From Paenibacillus sp. 1_12 (lineage in GTDB: Bacteria; Bacillota; Bacilli; Paenibacillales; NBRC-103111): a DNA stretch of 64,000 nucleotides. The notes beneath the pieces are model-generated. The model did not search any database and was not told the DNA's origin. It saw only the letters and a program-made list of their open reading frames with translations. Of the stretch, positions 26,348 to 35,439 are shown piece by piece. The stretch spans positions 623,306 through 687,305 of the forward strand of contig NZ_FOTE01000001.1 in assembly GCF_900114475.1 (NCBI RefSeq), in the 5' to 3' direction. Numbering within the stretch: the first letter of the stretch is position 1; the number at the start of each line of letters is the position of its first letter. The position numbers and the translations under genes are program-made.

Positions 26348-27694
26348 TTATTTGCTGTTATTTTTAATAACTTCCTGAACCTTCTGAGAGGCATTTTTAA
26401 TGGCAGTATCCGCATCTACCTCACCAAGCAAAAACCTTTCAACTTCCTTCACATAAGCTTTATCAACTTCATCACTATAAGGAGCAGGAATATTGAATTT
26501 TTGAGGTATGCTGTTTTTCATCACGTTCAATAAAGATTCCTTGTCCACCTTATCCGGTGTTTTGGAAGAAGCAATCAGACTATCAATGGTTTTATTTACA
26601 TCTGCTTTTTTCCATGATGGGATATATTTGGCTTGAAGTTGAATGCCTTCCGTTGTGTACCAACGAACGAATTGGTACGCTTCTTCCTTATGCTTGGACT
26701 TGGCGTACACACTCATAAGATCTCCACCTGAAAGGGTTGTCGTTGGGTCGTTCTTGTTCACTTTAGGATAAGGTGCGAAAACCGTCTTAAAATTAGCCGG
26801 TACTTTATCTGTTCCGCCGGCTTCAGGGATCATATAATCTCCTGTTAGAATCATGCTTACTTTTTCGTTGAAATATAGAGGCCTGTAATTCAGTTTCTGA
26901 CTGATTGTTTCCGAATAAGGTGTTGCCGATTTATCTACAATTTCCGCTTGTCTGCGAATATCGAGTGAACGTTTAATGAGCGGGTTATCTATGTTTAATG
27001 TTTTACCGTCAGCCTTATACAGGAAGTAATTGTCCATCTGATTGATCTGAGCCACTTGAGTCATCAATGGGAAAGTGTGGAAGTAGGTTCCATACCGCTT
27101 ATTCGCTCCCTCGCCTTTGGTCAGCTTCTTGGAATAGTCAAGGAATTCATCCCACGTCCATTCCTTGGGAACCGTTAGACCTGCTTCATCCAATTGATTT
27201 TTGTTCATCATAACAAAGAATGTAGCTTTCTTTGCGGGAAGAGCATAGATCTTATCTCCAATGGAAGGATCTATATAATACTCATCCTGTACCTTATATC
27301 CGTCTTTTGCAATGTAACTGTTAAGTGGCTCCAGCATATTGATAGCTGCTCGCTGCGAGTAATATTGCGGAGCAGAGAACATCATCACATCGATCTGGTC
27401 GCTGGATGCTGCAGCAAGATCAAGCTTTTTCAAATACTCGATTGAATTGTTGTCCCCAGCTGTTACAGATTCAATCTTAATATTTGGATATTTTTTCTCG
27501 AACTCTTTGTAAACATTTTTCCAATTATCCTGATCCTCATTATACCAAAAGTGGAATTTCAGTGTAACCTTCTCACCACTCTTGACAGCAGCCCCCGCCG
27601 TATCGGTACCTGCACCCGTACCACCCGCACATCCGCTGAGCAATCCTGCGATGATCGAAGTAACAACAAGACCACGAATTGTTTGATTAAGCAT
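26348..27694 (-). CDS. Sugar-binding lipoprotein (SBP), tandem paralogue 2
   Basis: A 448-residue binding protein with lipobox LLSGC and a Gly/Thr-rich linker after the Cys. Nearly all motifs agree with paralogue 1. Differences cluster in the linker and some surface loops (for example SAPQYYSQRAAINML against SQLQYYTQRAAMKML). ATG 27694 lies 9 nt after AAGGGG. A cre-like site lies 58-72 bp upstream of its start. It is first of the pair in the direction of transcription. Confidence 0.92.
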   Translation of the reverse strand: MLNQTIRGLVVTSIIAGLLSGCAGGTGAGTDTAGAAVKSGEKVTLKFHFWYNEDQDNWKNVYKEFEKKYPNIKIESVTAGDNNSIEYLKKLDLAAASSDQIDVMMFSAPQYYSQRAAINMLEPLNSYIAKDGYKVQDEYYIDPSIGDKIYALPAKKATFFVMMNKNQLDEAGLTVPKEWTWDEFLDYSKKLTKGEGANKRYGTYFHTFPLMTQVAQINQMDNYFLYKADGKTLNIDNPLIKRSLDIRRQAEIVDKSATPYSETISQKLNYRPLYFNEKVSMILTGDYMIPEAGGTDKVPANFKTVFAPYPKVNKNDPTTTLSGGDLMSVYAKSKHKEEAYQFVRWYTTEGIQLQAKYIPSWKKADVNKTIDSLIASSKTPDKVDKESLLNVMKNSIPQKFNIPAPYSDEVDKAYVKEVERFLLGEVDADTAIKNASQKVQEVIKNNSK

Positions 27695-27751
27695 TGAATC
27701 CATCCCCTTTTTCATTTAATAATCTCACTCTACTGGGCCCTCAACTAAGCG

Positions 27752-27766
27752 TTGTAAGCGAATACA
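27752..27766 (-). promoter_or_regulatory. CcpA (cre)-like site
   Basis: TTGTAAGCGAATACA fits the consensus WTGNAANCGNWNNCW at every position. It lies 58-72 bp before the start of the binding-protein gene. Together with the preceding bases it shares AAGCGTTGTAAGCG with the site at 44817. Confidence 0.7.
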
Positions 27767-27805
27767 AATGAATTATAGTACAATACAAATTCATAAACAT
27801 TCAAC

Positions 27806-27821
27806 GATTTTTGCAAAAATC
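27806..27821. promoter_or_regulatory. Perfect 16-bp palindrome GATTTTTGCAAAAATC
   Basis: A perfect palindrome about 110 bp upstream of the binding-protein start, followed by a GAA-T9 run. Its counterpart with similar flanks is at 24311-24327. Confidence 0.5.
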
Positions 27822-27880
27822 GAATTTTTTTTTCTGAGAGTCCACATTTTTGGGGTAAGCATTACAATTCCCAACGGAAC

Positions 27881-27926
27881 AAAAAAATGACGTACTTTGG
27901 AGATGCCTCCAGAAGTGCGTCATTTT
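27881..27926 (-). terminator. Terminator of system B
   Basis: On the minus strand AAAATGACGCACTT pairs with AAGTACGTCATTTT, with an inner GGAG/CTCC stem, and runs into TTTTTTT. It lies 84 bp past the stop of the glycosidase gene at 28010, the last gene of system B. Confidence 0.85.
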
Positions 27927-28009
27927 CCATTATTATTCATTTAAAGAACTGCGCTGGACCTGCCACCTTATCGGTTTGGTGAAGTGTCAGTTTCCAGCCT
28001 CGCACCGTT

Positions 28010-30175
28010 TCACTCTAGCACAACGAATTCATGGCTGACTATCGAATCAATTTGAATCGTTGCCCAGGAATCCTTAGCCTCAGGCTTTATTTCTACATGG
28101 CTTACTCGCAGGCTTGCACGCTGCGGGATCCATCCATCGACCTTGAAGGATATTTGAATCGGTCCGATCGGAAGAAATTCCTCAATATATCCGTGGGTCT
28201 GATTCGTTCCGCTTAGATTAATTACATGCAGCAGCAGCCTTTCCCCCTGCCTGTACAGCTTGCAATCCAAATAACCAGGGCCTTGTATCTTTACGGGAGT
28301 TTTGTCGGCGGCAGCCCATTGTACAGCATGAGCAAGCAAGTCACCAAGGTCTGGTAGGTGGGTACGTCCATAGCAGCGGTCTATATCACCTGCGAAGTAA
28401 AATAGGCGTCCTCCTGAGGCATGCTCTCCTGTGAACATAACAGGAATATCCGTGTGAGGCTCCCTAACCCAACTGAATTCAGGCGGGTAGATTGGGTACG
28501 AAGGGATATAGGTAGCAATTGCTTTCAGCTGCTCGTTCGTTTCCACTCTATGAACCGTTCCTCCAAAAGGCAGTATGGCGGTATTGTCAAATTCAGCAAA
28601 TACCGCATGGCGCTCTTGCGGGATTCGCAAATAATTATGAGCGTCGTAAACTTCCCAATCCGGGCTTGACTTTCCGACAACTCCATCCACTTTGTGCAAA
28701 TGTTGAATACCTGTAATCGATTGAAGCGGAAATGACTCCCTCACTTCGCCCCACTCATTCAGCGTTGCCGAAACCCCAGTGAATACCAGACTGCCTCCCG
28801 ATTCTACAAACGTTCGGACTGCTTCGCATTGCGAATCGGTCATCGCTGCCAGATCAGGCAATATCAATACGTCCAACTTACTCGCTTCTCTCGCAATATG
28901 ATCGGCGTGTACAGGTACGAATGGAATTCTCGCACGGGTCATGGCGCGAGCAAAGCCATGCCAAGGCAAGGTAACCCTTTCTTCAACTTCATCACGTCCG
29001 TAGAATTCCGTGTTTTCCTGCGACCATAGCAATCCGATATTGGCGACTGGCAAGCGGTTATATAAATAGGCTTCGTTCTGCTCATGCCACTGCATGACCG
29101 GGGGTGCATTCTGATATTGGCGCCGGTCTTCCTGGAGCGCGCCTACATGGTGATACCACGGTGAAATACCTCCGGCAATCCCATCCAGCATCCACAATTG
29201 CGTTTCCTTCGACGGATTGCTGCCTTGGCGGAAAGTGCGAACACCCCGCACATAATTGGACATGCTTTCCGGGATTAAGGTATCCCATCCTGCCAAGCTG
29301 TGCAGCAGGTAACCGTTAAGGCTGTTTTGCTCAAAGCCAGTCATATTGTCTCGAGTCTGATGATCGCACATAATGATTTTCGAGCGTTGACCCACTTCCT
29401 TCAGGTCGCAGAAATTGGTATGTGGTCTGAGCGGGTCCGCATTAAACATGCCCAGCCATAAGCAATCAGGTCCTCCGAATTCCTGTGTTACTGCATTGAA
29501 TAAATCCCAATTTTCTATGCGGCAGTTATAGCTCCAAGTAATCCATTTCCGATACACCGGATCATCATAATTTGCTGTGGTTGGAAGCTCCAGATCGGCA
29601 TCTGCCTTAAATTTGCTTTTGCAATAGCCGCAATGGCAAATGATCTTGCGGGACGCACCCGTCCAACTGTTATCGGTAAAACCTTCCGGCTTATACTTGG
29701 CGATAATCTCTTTGAGCACTTCCGGTATATACTCTTTATAGTACGGACTGTTCACGCAGGAAAAATAGCGTCCGTTCGATTGGGCTGGTTCTCCCTTGGC
29801 ATTAACTACAAACCAATCTGGATGTGCGTCGTAAAAATCCTGGGTTGCCCGGTTAATGTCCATTCTCGCCAAAACGACCAAGCCCGCTTTTCTTGCCTCC
29901 GCTGTAAATTCCCCGAATAAATCTGTATCGCCTAACCCAACCGCCCGATATTGCATGGCCTGATCACTGGGATAATAGGCTACAATACCGCCTGCATTAA
30001 TAATGACGCCCTGTACCTTGGTTTGCTTCCAGTAATCTTTCCAAAATTCCTTATCCCAGTTGACAGGGTCCATCTCGGTCAGATTGGTCTGTCCCCAACG
30101 AACTGTCCTTTCAAACCATGGGCTTTCCTCATTTGTTGCTGTAAGCTCTGTAAGCTTCGTTTGATCTGTTGTCAT
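28010..30175 (-). CDS. GH-A/GHL6-like glycoside hydrolase with trimerisation-type domain
   Basis: A 721-residue protein. Residues 20-340 look like the (beta/alpha)8 barrel of the putative glycosyl hydrolase 6 (GHL6) group: WFERTVRWGQTNLTEMDP, VQGVIINAGGIVAYYPSD, HPDWFVVNAKGEPAQS and KYKPEGFTDNSWTG. A CHCGYCKSKFK cluster (near 190) is also typical. Residues 370-600 resemble a glutaminase-like beta-galactosidase trimerisation domain (LDVLILPDLAAMTDSQCEAV, ESGGSLVFTG). No signal peptide, so it is cytoplasmic. The catalytic acids are not assigned with certainty. It is the last gene of system B, downstream of a Gfo/Idh gene; substrate unknown. Confidence 0.8.
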   Translation of the reverse strand: MTTDQTKLTELTATNEESPWFERTVRWGQTNLTEMDPVNWDKEFWKDYWKQTKVQGVIINAGGIVAYYPSDQAMQYRAVGLGDTDLFGEFTAEARKAGLVVLARMDINRATQDFYDAHPDWFVVNAKGEPAQSNGRYFSCVNSPYYKEYIPEVLKEIIAKYKPEGFTDNSWTGASRKIICHCGYCKSKFKADADLELPTTANYDDPVYRKWITWSYNCRIENWDLFNAVTQEFGGPDCLWLGMFNADPLRPHTNFCDLKEVGQRSKIIMCDHQTRDNMTGFEQNSLNGYLLHSLAGWDTLIPESMSNYVRGVRTFRQGSNPSKETQLWMLDGIAGGISPWYHHVGALQEDRRQYQNAPPVMQWHEQNEAYLYNRLPVANIGLLWSQENTEFYGRDEVEERVTLPWHGFARAMTRARIPFVPVHADHIAREASKLDVLILPDLAAMTDSQCEAVRTFVESGGSLVFTGVSATLNEWGEVRESFPLQSITGIQHLHKVDGVVGKSSPDWEVYDAHNYLRIPQERHAVFAEFDNTAILPFGGTVHRVETNEQLKAIATYIPSYPIYPPEFSWVREPHTDIPVMFTGEHASGGRLFYFAGDIDRCYGRTHLPDLGDLLAHAVQWAAADKTPVKIQGPGYLDCKLYRQGERLLLHVINLSGTNQTHGYIEEFLPIGPIQISFKVDGWIPQRASLRVSHVEIKPEAKDSWATIQIDSIVSHEFVVLE

Positions 30176-30199
30176 TGTTAATCCATCCTTTATATTGGT

Positions 30200-31187
30200 T
30201 TAGGCTTCTATTTCCTGATTAACCAGCTCACGCAATCGTTCCACCAGCTCAAGTGTCTTAAGCGTATCCTCCATATGAGGCATCGGTTGTTTATGGGTCA
30301 AGATGCAGTCAACAAAATGCTCGAACATATTTTCAAATCCATAAAACGTAAAATTATTAAGCTGGGCAAAATTTTGATTCCAGATCAAGGTATCGCCATC
30401 TTCATCAAACTGCATCGAAGCTATGTTCACTCTACTTGGCGCAGGCCGATTGTACTGAACGGATCTAATATTGTCGACGATCACATTCCTCAGATTTCCG
30501 GTTACCTCTACCCTTTCCATCGGATATTCACCATATTGAAGCGAGCTGGTCTGGATAACCCCGATACATCCCTGATCGGACCTGAACGAGATATTGTATC
30601 CCATTCTTCTTGGATCTACATAAGCCCTTTCCACATGCAGCAGCTTAAGCTCACCGAGTAAATATCGCGCCACATCCAAATGATGAATCGCATGATTCCA
30701 GATGAAAATCTCCTCTGATTCATAAGCAGAAGCATGATATTTGGCCAAATACATCGTGGGAGCCCCGAATTCCTGCTTTTCCATTGTGTTCTTTGCCATG
30801 ACATAGGATGGGGCATATCTTCTATTGAGACGGGGCATCACATAACGATTCGTTTGCCTCTGGATTTCAATCAGTTCGAGCGCTTGCTGCGTATTTAAAC
30901 AGATCGGCCTTTCAGAGAACACATGGGCACCCGCCAACAGGCAATTACGCGTTACCTCATATTGGGCTTTATAGGCCGGAAAAGAAATGACCAAGTCCGG
31001 TTTTTCCATATCCAGCATTTCCATGTAATCCTCATAAACCGCAGGACAATAATATCTTTCCGTGAACGCTGCTGTGTTTGTATGGCTATCGCAGATTGCA
31101 GCCAGCTTCATAGGGAACCTTTTCGTGCAATCGTAAATAAAGTCATAAACAAACTGCGAGCAGCCGATTATGCAAAGCTTTAACATG
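30200..31187 (-). CDS. Gfo/Idh/MocA-family oxidoreductase
   Basis: A 328-residue NAD(P)-dependent sugar oxidoreductase. The N-terminal Rossmann motif is degenerate: LKLCIIGCSQF in place of GxGxxG. SERPICLNTQQALELIEIQ takes the place of EKPxA near residue 95, so the usual Lys is Arg. The C-terminal barrel has HAIHHLDVARYLLGEL. ATG 31187 follows AAGGAGC; the reading to 31237 runs into the permease gene. It would oxidise or epimerise a sugar imported by system B. Confidence 0.85.
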
Positions 31188-31233
31188 GTGCGTTTAGCTC
31201 CTTTCCCTTGGAAAATCCCGCCAGCATTGATAA

Positions 31234-32082
31234 TCATCCTTTGACAGCTCCGGCGACCATACCGCTAATAATTTTGTCCTGTAGAAATCCATATACGATT
31301 ATCATCGGAACGACGGCAACGACGACCCCGGCAGACATCATCCCATATTCCACAAAAAATTCATTTTTGGCCGAAGCCAGCAAAATCGTCAGCGTTCTGA
31401 ATTTGATATTCGGAATCATCACCATCGCATAGGCGTATTCATTCCAAATCGATACGAAGGCAAGGATGATAACCGTAACGATTCCATTTCTGCTGACAGG
31501 CATTACAATCCTGATCAATACATCAAACGAATTAGCCCCGTCAATCTTCGCAGATTCGATAATGGATGGAGGTATGCTTTGCATAAAGCCAACCAGAAGA
31601 AACAGGGCGATGGATAGTTCAAATGTGGCATAACAAAGCGCAATCGGGTATTGCTTGCCAAGGAAGCCGAACATTTGAAAATTTTTGAATTCCGCGATCA
31701 GGATAGACAGCCTAGGCACGATGATGCCAATGACAAAAAACAAATAAATCGTTTGGGCAAATCTGAATTTGTACTGGGAAAGCAAATAGGATGCCGGGAT
31801 CGCACAAACCAGCATGATCAATAGGCTTAGGGCTGTTATCGTTAAAGAGTTGTAAAAGGCAAGCGGTATGCTTGTTGCAAAAATCATTTCATAATTTTTA
31901 AAATAGGTCAGACTTTCAGGTATAACCGCAAATTTCGAAAAAATTTGATCATTCGTACGAAACGAATTCGATAACGTCCACAATAACGGAAAGATGGTAA
32001 CGACGGCATACAACAGAAGTAACATATATCGACTTGTGTTGACCGTTTGATACTTGAGCTTACTGCTGCTATCGCTTATCAA
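31234..32082 (-). CDS. ABC sugar permease, MalG type (system B)
   Basis: A 282-residue membrane protein with six segments and EAA loop ESAKIDGANSFDVLIRIVMP (about 185-205); it ends SGMVAGAVKG. I place the start at TTG 32082, 10 nt after GGAGG, 20 bp after the partner permease. The open frame to 32238 overlaps that gene and lacks a site. Confidence 0.9.
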   Translation of the reverse strand: MISDSSSKLKYQTVNTSRYMLLLLYAVVTIFPLLWTLSNSFRTNDQIFSKFAVIPESLTYFKNYEMIFATSIPLAFYNSLTITALSLLIMLVCAIPASYLLSQYKFRFAQTIYLFFVIGIIVPRLSILIAEFKNFQMFGFLGKQYPIALCYATFELSIALFLLVGFMQSIPPSIIESAKIDGANSFDVLIRIVMPVSRNGIVTVIILAFVSIWNEYAYAMVMIPNIKFRTLTILLASAKNEFFVEYGMMSAGVVVAVVPMIIVYGFLQDKIISGMVAGAVKG

Positions 32083-32101
32083 ACCTTTGCCCCTCCTTCC
32101 C

Positions 32102-32974
32102 TTACGTATCTCTGGTTTTGGTAAGTGTCTGAAAAATAACGGTAAATGACAATCCCAGCATAAAGATAATGACCGCAACCGCAGTCCCGTAGCCATAACG
32201 CAAGCCGATAAACGCCTTATCATACATGTAAGTAGCAAGCACGTGTGTGGAGCTGCCCGGTCCTCCGGCGGTTAAAATGTAAACATAGTCAAAATTTTTG
32301 AATGTACCCGACACGGTCAAAATAATACATATTTGAATAATGCCCCACATCATCGGGATCGTAATTCGGGTTAGCTGCTGCCAAGCATTGGCCCCATCCA
32401 TTTTGGCCGATTCAAATATTTCTTCGGATATCGACTGAAGTCCGGACAGCAGGATTACCATATAGAGTCCGATTCCTTGCCAAATGGGTACGGCAATCGC
32501 AGCATAAAAGGCAACACTGGCATCCCCCAGCCATACCTTCGCCAGGTTTCCCAAGCCAATAGAACGTAACAGCGCATTTAGCAGCCCGATATCGTTATCA
32601 TACATAACCGTAAACATGACACAGATGGCCGCGGAGGACATGACCACCGGAATAAAATATACCGCCCTGAAAAACTGCGAGCCCTTGATTTTATCCTTAA
32701 GCACGTTGGCTAACAGCATGGCAATACTGATTTGGACGATACCCTGGATCAGCGCCCATTTTAAAACTCTGCCCGTACTGGCATAAAACACACTGTCATG
32801 AAACATTTCCCAATAATTTTTCATACCAATAAAAATCGGTGTATTAATTCCATCCCAATTATAAAGACTGTAAATCATCGTCTGAATGAAAGGTAATATG
32901 AAAAAAATGCAGTATAACACCAGAGCCGGAATGATATAAACCAAATAGAATGATTTAAACTTTAATACACCCAT
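32102..32974 (-). CDS. ABC sugar permease, MalF/UgpA type (system B)
   Basis: A 290-residue membrane protein with six segments and EAA loop FESAKMDGANAWQQLTRITI (about 195-215), followed by the LTAGGPGSSTHVLATYMYD motif typical of MalF-like sugar permeases. AGGAGC precedes ATG. Confidence 0.92.
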   Translation of the reverse strand: MGVLKFKSFYLVYIIPALVLYCIFFILPFIQTMIYSLYNWDGINTPIFIGMKNYWEMFHDSVFYASTGRVLKWALIQGIVQISIAMLLANVLKDKIKGSQFFRAVYFIPVVMSSAAICVMFTVMYDNDIGLLNALLRSIGLGNLAKVWLGDASVAFYAAIAVPIWQGIGLYMVILLSGLQSISEEIFESAKMDGANAWQQLTRITIPMMWGIIQICIILTVSGTFKNFDYVYILTAGGPGSSTHVLATYMYDKAFIGLRYGYGTAVAVIIFMLGLSFTVIFQTLTKTRDT

Positions 32975-33003
32975 GTCGATTCGCTCCTACACAAATAATG
33001 GTC

Positions 33004-33062
33004 GGCTGCCTCAAAGCCAATGAAGCGTCTGCTGATATAAGTGAAACGGCTTCGAGACAGCC
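33004..33062 (-). other. Inverted repeat between binding-protein and permease genes
   Basis: GGCTGCCTCAAAGCC (33004-33018) and GGCTTCGAGACAGCC (33048-33062) pair over all 15 positions in minus-strand RNA, with two G-U pairs and a 29-nt loop. No U-run follows in that direction. This is the common place for an mRNA-stabilising or attenuating hairpin that keeps binding protein in excess over permease. Confidence 0.6.
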
Positions 33063-33085
33063 TTTTTGCTGTTATTTAGCGAACG

Positions 33086-34405
33086 TCACTTCTGATAAAA
33101 GATTTCATGGAGTTTTTGGGCAAATTCCTTGCCCGTATATTTACCTGCCCAAAACTCCGAATATACGCTATAAAACGGTTCTTTTCTTTCAGGATTGGCG
33201 AAGGAAAGCGGCCATTTTACTTGATTGGCCGGGTCTGCAAGTGATTTGGCCTCAATCAGAATTTTTGCAACCCTGGTTGGATCGAGCTTCAAGTCCTGAT
33301 TCGGAGTCAAGGTTTGATTCTTATATACTTTAGCATCGGAAAATTCCTGACTGCACAGAAATTTAATCCAATCCAACAGGATCGGTTTCTTGACAGGATC
33401 GGCCCAAGCTTTGCTGCTAATATAAGCGACTTCAGTCAAGTCCTTATCCTGTATAGGATTGTTGTCTGCTGCACCCGGGATAGGCGGAAACTTCATGGGA
33501 ACCAACTTATCCAAAAGCTCAGGCTTTATAGTAGGAAGCCCATACGTACCGTTGATATATAAAACGGCCTTCTCGGTGTTAAAGTACTTGGAGGTTGCTT
33601 GCGTATCGTCCAAAGTTGTAGAGTCGGGTGCCGACTTGCCGGCAACCAAATCATATAAGTGCTCGGCAGCCTTGATTGCTTCAGGTGAATTGAACGGTGC
33701 TTTACCTGCAAAAGCATTCAACACGCCATTCTCACCTCTGCTGGTCAGGAATCTGTCGAATACATAACCAAGCGGTCTTTCCCAGCCTGATGCAAATGGC
33801 TTCGTTGAAACGCCCCAAGGTATATACCCTTTTGCTTTGGCGACATTCGTCAGATTAACAAGCTCCTCCCAAGTTTCAGGAATCTTGAGTCCCAGCTTTT
33901 CAACGATCTCTTTATTTGCTAAAAACATAATAAAAGCGTAGCCTGTCGGGATCGCGTATAGCTTGCCATCCACTGTAGATGTGTTTACCGCGTATTCAGC
34001 AAATTTGTCTTTAAAAAAAGACTCGTTTTTAATTTCCGAAAGGTCGGCCAAAGCGCCCGCCTGAATAAATTTGTCTACCCCATAGCTCGGCTCAGGTCTC
34101 CAATAGAAAAACGTATCCGGGATATTATTGGCTGCGATATCCATCGATATCTTGGAAGGATATTTGCCTGATTCCGCCGTTTCTACTACAAATTCCACAT
34201 TCGGATGCGTTTTCTTGAAGGTCTCCAGCAGTTCGAGATTGACTTTATCGCCTGCAGGGGATGTCTGCCAGGAAATACGGAAAGTAACCTTCTCCCCCGC
34301 CTTCGTTCCGGGTGCCGCTGGGTCGGCGCTTCCACAGCCCATGGCCAGCACAGCCATCATACACATAATGATTAACAGGCTACCGAATCTCTTCATATTG
34401 TTCAC
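33086..34405 (-). CDS. Sugar-binding lipoprotein (system B)
   Basis: A 439-residue family-1 binding protein. GTG 34405 lies 9 nt after GGGAGG; the signal peptide ends in lipobox AMGCGS. Motifs include VTFRISWQTSPAGDKVNLELLETFKKTHPNVEFV, broken by the hinge, and IPETWEELVNLTNVAKAKGYIP near residue 150. First gene of system B. Confidence 0.92.
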   Translation of the reverse strand: MNNMKRFGSLLIIMCMMAVLAMGCGSADPAAPGTKAGEKVTFRISWQTSPAGDKVNLELLETFKKTHPNVEFVVETAESGKYPSKISMDIAANNIPDTFFYWRPEPSYGVDKFIQAGALADLSEIKNESFFKDKFAEYAVNTSTVDGKLYAIPTGYAFIMFLANKEIVEKLGLKIPETWEELVNLTNVAKAKGYIPWGVSTKPFASGWERPLGYVFDRFLTSRGENGVLNAFAGKAPFNSPEAIKAAEHLYDLVAGKSAPDSTTLDDTQATSKYFNTEKAVLYINGTYGLPTIKPELLDKLVPMKFPPIPGAADNNPIQDKDLTEVAYISSKAWADPVKKPILLDWIKFLCSQEFSDAKVYKNQTLTPNQDLKLDPTRVAKILIEAKSLADPANQVKWPLSFANPERKEPFYSVYSEFWAGKYTGKEFAQKLHEIFYQK

Positions 34406-34422
34406 TTGAATCAACCTCCCAT

Positions 34423-35412
34423 TTAGTTTTGTTTCATAAGCAGTGTGAGCTGATTCATGAAGTAGTCGGCAAAAGGAATGCCTTCCCGACACGCATCGGA
34501 CTGTAAATATCCGTTTAACAGCTTTCCGTATACGTCCAGCGTCAGTTCAAATCCTTCATGATTATACAATCTCACGGTTTGTTGATAATCGAATTGTTCG
34601 GCAACCCAATCCGGGATTGCTGCGTATTCTCTCTTAGGACCCTGTTCCGTAAAAAAACAACGTTCCGTATTGTCATGCATGACGTCCTTTAATTGCTGCT
34701 CCGATAACCCGCATCGGATCGCTTCAAGCCACGAAATGCACTGCGGCATCGATTCGTTGCGTGAGTAGATGACCGGATATTCGCTCCCCCACATGATTCT
34801 GTCGATGCTCGCCTGTTCAAACACATAGCTCATCCAGGGCAAAAAGTCGGAATGCGGATAGGACTCTGTGCTTCCTGTGCCTCCGTGGCGCGAAAATATG
34901 ACATGAAACCGGGGATGGCGCAATAAATCTCTTACTTGCTGCGACTGCTTTAGCGCCTCACAGGCCGATTGCGAGTACAGCAGATGAGGTGCCGCGATGC
35001 TCGATTGCGGGTATTCTTCCAGCCAATCCAGATAAATTCGACTGATAGCTTCCGAGTGAAACGGACTAATGGCAAATATCCACTTTCCTTGCTCCCCTAA
35101 CGTTCTCAGGATGGCCGGATTTGCCACGATTTCCGCGGGCTCCATCCTTAATCCGATGACGCCCGCCTTCAATTGAATCGCAACCATTTCCTCACGCTGC
35201 TGCTCGGTCTGCCCAAACGGAATGCCCACACCTCGGATCGTATGGGGATAGTCAGCGATGCCGGCAAACAAGCTGGTAAAATCAGGCACCGTTTTGGCCA
35301 GTACCATCACGGATTTCTTTATTTGAAACCGCTGCATATGTTGCACAAAATCAGCCAATCCGCCATAACGCGGCATGCCTATGTGAGAATAGGCGTCTGT
35401 AATCCATGTCAT
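34423..35412 (-). CDS. Amidohydrolase-family (PF04909-like) protein with altered metal motif
   Basis: A 329-residue TIM-barrel protein of the amidohydrolase_2 group, related to 2-pyrone-4,6-dicarboxylate lactonase and decarboxylase-type enzymes. RIMWGSEYPVIYSRNES near residue 220 is the family's C-terminal Asp/Glu site and RFHVIFSRHGGTGS near 170 the central His. The N-terminal metal motif D-x-H-x-H reads D6-A-Y8-S-H10, so the first His is Tyr. It lies between the binding protein of system B and an aldo/keto reductase, so it may act on a sugar lactone. Confidence 0.8.
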   Translation of the reverse strand: MTWITDAYSHIGMPRYGGLADFVQHMQRFQIKKSVMVLAKTVPDFTSLFAGIADYPHTIRGVGIPFGQTEQQREEMVAIQLKAGVIGLRMEPAEIVANPAILRTLGEQGKWIFAISPFHSEAISRIYLDWLEEYPQSSIAAPHLLYSQSACEALKQSQQVRDLLRHPRFHVIFSRHGGTGSTESYPHSDFLPWMSYVFEQASIDRIMWGSEYPVIYSRNESMPQCISWLEAIRCGLSEQQLKDVMHDNTERCFFTEQGPKREYAAIPDWVAEQFDYQQTVRLYNHEGFELTLDVYGKLLNGYLQSDACREGIPFADYFMNQLTLLMKQN

Positions 35413-35439
35413 GCAATGAACCCCCTTTTTATGAATTCA

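Noticed and set aside
32083-32238. N-terminal extension of the system B MalG-type permease
   Set aside because: It overlaps the upstream permease gene and has no ribosome site; TTG 32082 has one.
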